Source: Verrucomicrobiota bacterium (GTDB taxonomy: Bacteria > Verrucomicrobiota > Verrucomicrobiia > Chthoniobacterales > UBA10450). From it: a stretch of DNA of 6,107 nucleotides. The translations under genes were made by a program, and so were the position numbers. The notes under the pieces were generated by a model. That model did no database searches and was not told the DNA's origin. It saw only the letters and a program-made list of their open reading frames with translations. Location of the stretch: NCBI GenBank assembly GCA_003218735.1, contig QHOJ01000192.1:1-6107 (forward strand), written 5' to 3'. The first letter of the stretch is position 1; every line of letters starts with the position of its first letter. This document shows positions 1 to 4,502 of this stretch, one piece after another.

Positions 1-248
1 TCACAGAGAGCCTCAAGACTCCGGGATTTAAAATCCACTGGGTGTCGGAAAAACCGACGTTCTCGCCGGACGGGAAGCTGGCCTACATGCGTGGCAACGA
101 CGAATTGACCGTGCCTGGACAAAACGGTGCGCCAGTGACGCTTCATCTCAGAGTAATATCAATCTGGCGTTTGGACGCTGACGGGCAATGGCGCTGCGTA
201 ATAGACATATCGAATGAGGAGCCAGTCGCTGCTCCCGTAGCGAAGTAA
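1..248 (+). CDS. DUF4440 / SnoaL-like (NTF2 fold) protein, C-terminal part
   Basis: This is the 3' end of a gene that starts left of the window. The frame is open from position 3 (codons ACA GAG AGC CTC), so the GTG at 42 is very unlikely to be the real start. About 81 residues are visible, ending at TAA 246-248. The pattern fits the second half of a DUF4440/SnoaL-like domain: a tryptophan before a proline-containing strand (IHWVSEKPTFSPDG), then a short strand with YMRGN, a G-rich turn (PGQNGAP), a strand ending in SIWRLDADGQWR, and a final strand CVIDISNEEP. The order 'W-rk--DG-W-v--D--n--P' is typical of the family. These small proteins have a cone-shaped alpha+beta barrel fold. Members are enzymes, binding proteins or of unknown role, so no substrate can be given. 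It converges on the minus-strand gene that ends at 454. Family call fairly sure; function unknown. Confidence 0.7.
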   Translation, partial: TESLKTPGFKIHWVSEKPTFSPDGKLAYMRGNDELTVPGQNGAPVTLHLRVISIWRLDADGQWRCVIDISNEEPVAAPVAK

Positions 249-453
249 TCCCGCGCTGGACAGTTCGCCGCGTCGTCGCTACCAATTTCGATTCAGTGCG
301 AGGTACGGGAACAAGCCGCGTAAGCTGATTTCATAGACGAAGCCGCTTTCTTTAATATCCGCTGAATGGATTTGTCGGAATCGAATTTGCTGTAGGTGGT
401 TCGCCCAGACTACGCCAGTGCGAAATTTGTTCATGACCTTGAAAATTCTGCCG
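249..453. other. Intergenic gap between convergent genes
   Basis: This 205-base stretch lies between the DUF4440 stop and the end of the minus-strand membrane-protein gene. Apart from the doubtful ORF at 279-434 I see no RNA gene, no clear terminator hairpin with a T-tract, and no repeat. Both flanking genes end here, so a terminator would be expected on each strand, but none is evident by eye. Confidence 0.5.
279..434 (-). CDS. Doubtful small hypothetical protein (51 aa)
   Basis: This is an ATG-started minus-strand ORF beginning 19 nt after the stop of the membrane-protein gene (454) and on the same strand. The predicted product begins MNKFRTGVVWANHL and ends FPYLALNRNW before TAG. It has no signal peptide, no membrane segment and no motif that I recognise. 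The bases just before the ATG include AAGG, but it sits only two bases from the start codon, too close for a normal ribosome binding site. Codon third positions are about half G/C, which is not decisive. The frame stays open upstream into the membrane-protein gene, so this may be a chance ORF. It is listed because it is the only candidate gene in the 249-453 gap and would be co-directional with its neighbour. Confidence 0.2.
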   Translation of the reverse strand: MNKFRTGVVWANHLQQIRFRQIHSADIKESGFVYEISLRGLFPYLALNRNW

Positions 454-1116
454 TTAGTCTGCTTGATGGCTCTGCAGGACAAGTGGCGCGATGACGCGGA
501 AGAAACGGGCCACGTAGAAGAGGTACACAACAAATGAAATGAGCTGCGCGCCGATCAACCAAACGTGACCGGCGCGAGTGATAAAGAAATCAGGCCATCT
601 GCAAATGGCGAATGCGCACCCGAGATTGAGAAGGAAAAGCAAGGGAACAAGCACCCAAATGTTGAGCAATTGATCGGCCCTGGCGCACGCATAAAGGGCC
701 CGACCGGCATCGTTATTCGATTCGGCCATCCGGGCACGAATCAGTCGCATGTCATAGACGAAAAGGAGCCAAACGAGTCCCGCGTAAGCGGCGCTCAACT
801 GAAACCACGCCAGCGGACGATCGAGCCGACTGAAAAGGATCGCTTCACCCAGCGTACAAGCGATGTAGAAAAAGTTATGTCCAAACTCCAGCGGCCATTT
901 GATTAGAGTGAGCGTGTGCATGATGGATCGCGACCAGAAAATAAAGATCACGCACAGCCCGGCGGCGACATAGAGAAAGGCGTCCCAGTGCCGCTCCGAC
1001 ATAATAGAGCGGGCATTATCTGTTAAGAAAAAGAGCGCAACCCCTTGGATGATGCTGACGAGCGTGAGCTCGATATTGACAACGGTGCTGTCCAGCTCCT
1101 GACGTGAACGGTTCAT
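454..1116 (-). CDS. Six-helix integral membrane protein, function unknown
   Basis: The protein has 220 residues and ends at TAA 454-456. I chose the ATG at 1114-1116 (MNRSRQELDSTVV). The open frame reaches 1158, but that extension translates the 3' half of tRNA-Arg (MWVRVPPGTHSLSR), so it is not coding. Six hydrophobic segments are visible at about residues 15-33, 46-62, 78-95, 105-122, 152-172 and 185-206. Between helices 4 and 5 is a polar, basic loop (RLIRARMAESNNDAGR) rich in Arg, which by the positive-inside rule should be cytoplasmic. Charged or polar residues sit in or near the helices (E16, E77, H80, E91), and N14/E16 lie at the start of helix 1. There is no signal peptide, no Walker motif and no transporter signature I recognise. 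The start codon is 15 bases after the 3' end of tRNA-Arg, with no Shine-Dalgarno, so it is probably transcribed from the tRNA promoter. Gene call strong; family unknown. Confidence 0.85.
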   Translation of the reverse strand: MNRSRQELDSTVVNIELTLVSIIQGVALFFLTDNARSIMSERHWDAFLYVAAGLCVIFIFWSRSIMHTLTLIKWPLEFGHNFFYIACTLGEAILFSRLDRPLAWFQLSAAYAGLVWLLFVYDMRLIRARMAESNNDAGRALYACARADQLLNIWVLVPLLFLLNLGCAFAICRWPDFFITRAGHVWLIGAQLISFVVYLFYVARFFRVIAPLVLQSHQAD

Positions 1117-1131
1117 ACGGCTGAGAGAATG

Positions 1132-1205
1132 CGTGCCTGGAGGGACTCGAACCCACAACCTTCTGATCCGAAGTCAGATGCTCTATCCAGTTGAGCTACA
1201 GACAC
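1132..1205 (-). tRNA. tRNA-Arg (anticodon UCG)
   Basis: A 74-base cloverleaf reads on the minus strand. The acceptor arms GTGTCTG and CAGGCAC pair over 7 bp with one G-U. The D stem is GCTC/GAGC around a 9-base loop with GG. The anticodon stem TCTGA/TCAGA encloses the loop CTTCGGA, so U33 is followed by UCG, which reads CGA arginine codons. The variable loop is 5 bases. The T loop is TTCGAGT. The T stem GTGGG/CCCTC has a U-U apposition at 50-64, the only flaw. The discriminator is G. The next bases are CAT, so the CCA end is not encoded and must be added by CCA-adding enzyme. It lies between tRNA-His upstream and the membrane-protein gene downstream, all on the same strand. Confidence 0.95.
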
Positions 1206-1227
1206 GAAATTGAAAATCCCAAGTTTC

Positions 1228-1283
1228 AAATCCCAAAGCCCAAAGTCCAGAATTTGGAGCTTGGGACTTGGATTTTGGGATTT
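1228..1283. repeat. Imperfect inverted repeat (TTGGGATTT type) between the tRNAs
   Basis: The spacer 1206-1289 between the two tRNA genes is low in complexity and is built from variants of AAATCCCAA and its complement TTGGGATTT. The left arm 1228-1250 (AAATCCCAAAGCCC then AAAGTCCAG) pairs imperfectly with the right arm 1263-1283 (GGGACTTGG then ATTTTGGGATTT). Ten bases match exactly at the outer end, with mismatches and a one-base slip further in. A further partial copy of the left-arm unit sits at 1213-1222. A transcript running from tRNA-His to tRNA-Arg would fold this into a hairpin. It could be an interspersed palindromic repeat, a processing signal or a weak attenuator. There is no T-tract after it on either strand, so it is not called a terminator. 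Confidence 0.6.
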
Positions 1284-1289
1284 AAAAAA

Positions 1290-1365
1290 TGGGGTGGCCG
1301 ACGGGACTCGAACCCGCAACAACCAGAACCACAATCTGGGGCTCTACCATTGAGCTACGGCCACC
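1290..1365 (-). tRNA. tRNA-His (anticodon GUG), CCA and G-1 encoded
   Basis: A 76-base cloverleaf reads on the minus strand. The acceptor GTGGCCG/CGGCCAC pairs perfectly over 7 bp. A G precedes position 1 (base 1365), and the discriminator is C73. The G-1:C73 pair is the identity element recognised by histidyl-tRNA synthetase, and both bases are encoded here. The D stem is GCTC/GAGC with a 7-base loop. The anticodon stem CCAGA/TCTGG holds the loop TTGTGGT, giving anticodon GUG. The T arm is GCGGG-TTCGAGT-CCCGT with one G-U. Unlike the neighbouring tRNA-Arg, the 3' CCA is present in the DNA (1290-1292). It is the first gene of the likely minus-strand unit, downstream of the promoter at 1388-1415. 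Confidence 0.97.
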
Positions 1366-1387
1366 ATCGCTTCATTGCCGAGCCAAG

Positions 1388-1415
1388 ATTTTAAGATTCG
1401 AATCCTCTTTTGCAA
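1388..1415 (-). promoter_or_regulatory. Predicted sigma70-type promoter for the tRNA unit
   Basis: Read on the minus strand, a -35 box TTGCAA (1410-1415, 4 of 6 to TTGACA) and a -10 box TAAAAT (1388-1393, 5 of 6 to TATAAT) are separated by 16 bases. Transcription would begin near 1381, about 16 bases before the 5' end of tRNA-His, a usual distance for a tRNA leader. The spacer holds the perfect 10-base palindrome GATTCGAATC (1395-1404). The assignment rests on pattern and position only. It also argues against any coding use of 1375-1515. Confidence 0.5.
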
Positions 1416-1515
1416 AGAAAAGGACTCGCTTTTCGCATTTGCTCCAGACATTCTGGTAATCACGCGAACGCTGGATTGTTATGGACACGTCGATTATCAT
1501 TGCGCCTCATCTTCT

Positions 1516-3645
1516 ATGAAGCGAATTGGTTCGATCTTACTCGCCGGTTTCTTTTTTCTGGCCTCAAACCAGTTTGCGGCGCAGCGGGACGATCCTAGCG
1601 AGATTTTTCTGAAAGCATATATGACCGCTCAGCAGGGCGAAAAATTCGAGCACGATAATCAGTTCAAGGCGGCGTTGGCGAAGTATCGATTTGCCGGAAG
1701 CCTAATCGAGGAATTGCGCAAATTGCACGCCGATTGGCAGCCCGCGATAGTCGAATATCGCGGCCGCAAAATTAGCGAAGGCATCTTGCGGATTCAGGGC
1801 AAGGTATCGACGCAAAACGATCTGACGGCCGGTGGAAACCGGTTGCCGGAGACTGTTCCCGCACTTCCGCAAGGTGCAGGCCACTCCGGAGCAGGCGTAG
1901 AGGTGATGACATCTCGTACAAGCGAATCAACACCTCGATTCCCGAGTGACGCCACGATCAAAGAGACAACCAAAAAATTGCGCGACAATCTCGATCAATT
2001 GCAGGCAGCGCTTGAAAAATCACACAGCGATCTCGAGACCGCGCGAAAAGAAAAGGAACTTGTGAATGCTCGGCTGCAGCAATCAAATTCGAAGCTTGAA
2101 AAAGCCCAAAGCGAGATCGAGAAATCCAAGAAATCAGAGCAACAGGCTCGCGATCAACTCGCACAGGCACAGGAATCATTAAGAGCGCTCCAGTCGTCCC
2201 GCGACAACAACACAAAAGAACAGCAACAATTGCGTGCAGAGGTCGCCCGCCTGAAAGACGCGGTTGCTGCTGCTGAGGAAGCGCGGGCGACGGCGGAAAA
2301 GCAAAAGGACGAAACCAGCGCAAAATTCGCCGACGTGAGCGAGCACATCGCCACTCTTGTGCAGGAACGGGATGGAGCGGTCGCCCAATTGAAAGGAACG
2401 AAGGAAACCGAACAACGCGTGCAAGCGCTCCTGGCCGAGAATAGGGATTTGAAACAGAAATTGGCGAGTGCGGAAAAAAGTGTGCGGACACTTGGTGAGG
2501 ATAAGCCGAAAAATACGAAGGAATTTGCCAATGCGAAACAGCAGATAACCCAACTTCAACAGCAACTGGCCGAGACCCAGAAACAAAATCAATATTTCGA
2601 AGCGCGAGTTGCCGAGCTTTCGGTCCAACTCGATGAGGCCAGCACTCAGCTCCAAACTGCCAAGCTCACCGGCGCAAATGCCGACGAAACGGCGCATCTC
2701 GCCAAAGAAAACGAACTCTTGAGGAACATCATTGTGCGCGAAAGGCAGGAGGAAGCCCGTCGTTACGAGGCGAAGAAGGTGATGCTGGCGGAGTTGGATA
2801 AACTAAAAATCCAATCGGACGCGTTGAACACGCAGATCGAATTTCTGGCGCGGCCGGTCACGAAATTAAGCGATGAAGAGCTCGCTTTGTTCCGGGAGCC
2901 GGTGGCCTCAATTTCAGACCAGAACTCCGGGACCTTGAAAGCGAGTTTTATTTTCGCTAAGAAGTCGTCAATAGGCTCCATTACGATAGCGGAGCCGGGC
3001 GAAAAAGAAAAACCGCCTCGTGACGCCGGTGGGGCGACGACGAATAATTCCAGCGATCCCCCTGCGGCCAGCATCTTTAAACCGGCGGTGCCAGATGATC
3101 TGCAGGATGTCGCGCGCGCGGCGAAAGAGAGCTTCGAGCACGGCAAATACCGTACTGCTGAAAGCAAATATCAGGAAATCCTCACCGAAAGTCCGAATAA
3201 TCTCTACGCGCTTTCCAATCTCGGTGTCGTTTATTTTCACCGTGGCAAATTTAAGACGGCAGAGCTGACATTGAAAAAGGCTCTGGCCGTGTCGCCCAAG
3301 GACGAGTTTGTGCACACGACTCTGGGTATTGTCTATTATCGGCAAGCGAAATTCGATGACGCCGTCGCCGAACTAACCAAATCGCTCGAGATTAATCCGA
3401 AAAGCCCAATTGCCCACAATTATCTGGGTGTTACCGCCAGCCAAAAGGGCCGGCTCGGGGAAGCTGAAAAAGAAATACTTCAAGCCATCGCTAACAATCC
3501 GGATTACGCCGACGCGCATTTCAATCTGGCCGTTATTTACGCAACGATGCAACCCGCCTCTAAAGAACTGGCCAGACGACACTATACCAGGGCCACCGCC
3601 CTCGGCACTCAGCCCGATCCATCACTTGAAAAACTGTTGCAGTGA
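1516..3645 (+). CDS. Secreted coiled-coil protein with C-terminal TPR repeats
   Basis: The protein has 709 residues and ends at TGA 3643-3645. I chose the ATG at 1516 because it begins a clear Sec signal peptide: M-K-R, a hydrophobic core at about residues 4-17, and likely cleavage after FAA near residue 22. The frame is open back to 1375, but that stretch overlaps the predicted tRNA promoter and has no coding look. There is no lipobox and no cysteine after the start, so it is probably a soluble periplasmic or exported protein. Residues about 28-92 form helices (EIFLKAYMTAQQGEKFEHD). Residues 93-147 are Gly/Pro/Ser/Thr-rich and probably flexible. Residues about 148-441 are a long Gln/Glu/Lys/Ala-rich coiled coil. 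Residues 442-528 are a linker. Five TPR-like units of 34 residues follow: 529-562, 563-596, 597-630, 631-664, and a looser one at 665-701. Units 2-4 show the LG-x-x-Y / G-x-A-x-x-x-x-x-x-A-L pattern. TPRs bind other proteins, so a scaffold role is inferred. The order signal peptide, coiled coil, TPR resembles CpoB, which is far shorter; homology is not claimed. No Shine-Dalgarno precedes it. Confidence 0.88.
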   Translation: MKRIGSILLAGFFFLASNQFAAQRDDPSEIFLKAYMTAQQGEKFEHDNQFKAALAKYRFAGSLIEELRKLHADWQPAIVEYRGRKISEGILRIQGKVSTQNDLTAGGNRLPETVPALPQGAGHSGAGVEVMTSRTSESTPRFPSDATIKETTKKLRDNLDQLQAALEKSHSDLETARKEKELVNARLQQSNSKLEKAQSEIEKSKKSEQQARDQLAQAQESLRALQSSRDNNTKEQQQLRAEVARLKDAVAAAEEARATAEKQKDETSAKFADVSEHIATLVQERDGAVAQLKGTKETEQRVQALLAENRDLKQKLASAEKSVRTLGEDKPKNTKEFANAKQQITQLQQQLAETQKQNQYFEARVAELSVQLDEASTQLQTAKLTGANADETAHLAKENELLRNIIVRERQEEARRYEAKKVMLAELDKLKIQSDALNTQIEFLARPVTKLSDEELALFREPVASISDQNSGTLKASFIFAKKSSIGSITIAEPGEKEKPPRDAGGATTNNSSDPPAASIFKPAVPDDLQDVARAAKESFEHGKYRTAESKYQEILTESPNNLYALSNLGVVYFHRGKFKTAELTLKKALAVSPKDEFVHTTLGIVYYRQAKFDDAVAELTKSLEINPKSPIAHNYLGVTASQKGRLGEAEKEILQAIANNPDYADAHFNLAVIYATMQPASKELARRHYTRATALGTQPDPSLEKLLQ

Positions 3646-3660
3646 GAGGCAAGGTTCGCT

Positions 3661-3708
3661 ACCGCGTTCGTGAATTAAAGAAATAATTACGCTCGCGGTT
3701 TCTGTTTC
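3661..3708 (+). terminator. Probable intrinsic terminator after the TPR gene
   Basis: Fifteen bases after the TPR stop, an interrupted hairpin can form. ACCGCG (3661-3666) pairs with CGCGGT (3694-3699). After a 2x2 internal loop, CGT pairs with ACG, and AATTA (3673-3677) pairs with TAATT (3684-3688) past one bulged G. The loop is AAGAAA. That gives 14 base pairs in three blocks, followed directly by TTTCTGTTT, an imperfect T-tract. Only the plus-strand reading has the T-rich tail. It would separate the TPR gene from the DUF2071 gene that starts 25 bases after the stem. The weak A-T upper stem and interrupted tail keep this tentative. Confidence 0.5.
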
Positions 3709-3724
3709 GATTCAAATCGTCGCC

Positions 3725-4435
3725 GTGAGACCGTTCCTCACCGCCAATTGGCGATATCTCGCCATACTCAATTTCGTTGTCGATCCTGCGATTCTCGCGC
3801 CCCTGCTCCCGCCTGGAACCGAACTCGATTACGAAAACGGCGAAACCTTCGTTAGTGTCGTCGGCTTTCTCTTTCTCGACGCGCGCCTTCTCGGTTTACC
3901 CATTCCGCTGCATCGCGATTTCGAAGAAGTGAATTTGCGCTTTTATGTGCGGAAAAAATCCGCGGATGCGTGGCGACGCGGCGTCGTCTTCATTCGCGAA
4001 CTAGTGCCGCGTCGCGCTATTGCCTTGGTCGCGCGTGCATTTTACGGCGAGCACTATCTTGCGGTGCCGATGAAGCACGAAATCGAACATGTCGATCTTG
4101 CGGTGAGTGTCGAGTATTTCTGGCGTCGCGGTCGAAAATGGGAATCGATCAAGATGAGCGCCAGCGGCGAGGCACAGTCCATTGCCGCGGGCTCGCACGC
4201 CGAATTCATCACCGAACATTATTGGGGCTATACATGTGTGCGGGCGGGATGCAGCGAATACCGGGTCGAACATCCGCGCTGGAAAATTTGGAGGGCAGAG
4301 AGCTTTGAGTTCGCCGCCGACGTCACAACTCTTTACGGCGCGCAATTTACCGAAACATTGGCGAGGCCGCCGCGTTCCGCCTTTATCGCCGAGGGTTCGC
4401 CCATCTCAATAGAGCGAAGAGAAATTCTTCTGTAG
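3725..4435 (+). CDS. DUF2071 (YqjF/COG3361) family protein
   Basis: The protein has 236 residues, starts at GTG 3725 and ends at TAG 4433-4435. Upstream in frame there is no ATG, GTG or TTG before the TGA at 3671, so the GTG is the only standard start. The N-terminus RPFLTANWRYLAILNFVVDP and the following LAPLLPPGTELD are the family's hallmark opening. Next come the central strands GETFVSVVGFLFLD and EVNLRFYVR, then the conserved block GVVFIRELVPRRAIALVARA with FYGEHYLAVPM. The C-terminal part ends in the strand EGSPISIERREILL. Length is full for the family. DUF2071 members are soluble proteins related in fold to acetoacetate decarboxylase, but no reaction is established, and I see no residue set that would prove decarboxylase activity. 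It has no signal peptide and no Shine-Dalgarno. A hairpin upstream suggests it is not simply co-transcribed with the TPR gene. It converges on acnA. Confidence 0.9.
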   Translation: MRPFLTANWRYLAILNFVVDPAILAPLLPPGTELDYENGETFVSVVGFLFLDARLLGLPIPLHRDFEEVNLRFYVRKKSADAWRRGVVFIRELVPRRAIALVARAFYGEHYLAVPMKHEIEHVDLAVSVEYFWRRGRKWESIKMSASGEAQSIAAGSHAEFITEHYWGYTCVRAGCSEYRVEHPRWKIWRAESFEFAADVTTLYGAQFTETLARPPRSAFIAEGSPISIERREILL

Positions 4436-4497
4436 CGGCGGTCTATGACCGTCGTAATATTGGGATAGAATAGTGCAACGCTCACAGCACGCCGCTA
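4433..4497. repeat. 65-bp palindromic element with terminal inverted repeats
   Basis: The gap between the convergent DUF2071 and aconitase genes is bounded by a perfect 8-base inverted repeat, TAGCGGCG (4433-4440) and CGCCGCTA (4490-4497). Inside its left end lies a tighter hairpin: CGGCGGTC (4436-4443), loop TAT, GACCGTCG (4447-4454), with 8 pairs of which one is G-T. The left arm can therefore pair with either partner. The TAG that stops the DUF2071 gene is the first three bases of the element. The hairpin has no T-tract on either strand, so a REP-like or miniature mobile repeat that protects 3' ends is more likely than a classic terminator. Whether it is repeated elsewhere in the genome cannot be seen here. 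Confidence 0.5.
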
Positions 4498-4502
4498 AAG
4501 GG

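Noticed and set aside
42..44. GTG as the start of the DUF4440 gene
   Set aside because: The frame is open to the left edge, and the residues before it (GFKIHW) fit the domain, so the gene is truncated by the window rather than starting here.
565..906. 113-codon plus-strand frame opposite the membrane protein
   Set aside because: It is antisense to a clear six-helix membrane protein, has no ribosome binding site, and its translation shows no recognisable fold.
1117..1158. In-frame N-terminal extension of the membrane protein
   Set aside because: It translates the 3' part of tRNA-Arg and its short trailer, so the ATG at 1114-1116 is the likely start.
1132..1365. tRNA-anchored genomic island
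   Set aside because: There is no integrase, transposase or duplicated tRNA 3' end in the window, and the neighbouring genes do not differ visibly in composition.
1395..1410. Degenerate tRNA T-arm or att-like copy (GATTCGAATC resembles a T-loop)
   Set aside because: The flanking bases do not form a T stem, there is no acceptor or anticodon arm nearby, and no integrase gene is present; it is better explained as a palindrome in the promoter spacer.
1444..1456. Small dyad CCAGA-CAT-TCTGG upstream of the TPR gene as an operator
   Set aside because: A 5-bp stem is common by chance, and no promoter boxes at proper spacing could be placed around it.
1375..1515. In-frame 47-codon extension upstream of the TPR protein
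   Set aside because: The ATG at 1516 begins a well-formed signal peptide, and the extension has no coding character and overlaps the predicted tRNA-His promoter on the other strand.
1958..2697. Long overlapping minus-strand open frames opposite the coiled-coil region
   Set aside because: They are shadows of a Gln/Glu/Lys/Ala-rich coding strand that rarely produces stops on the reverse strand; the translations are Arg/Ser/Phe/Leu-rich with no domain pattern.
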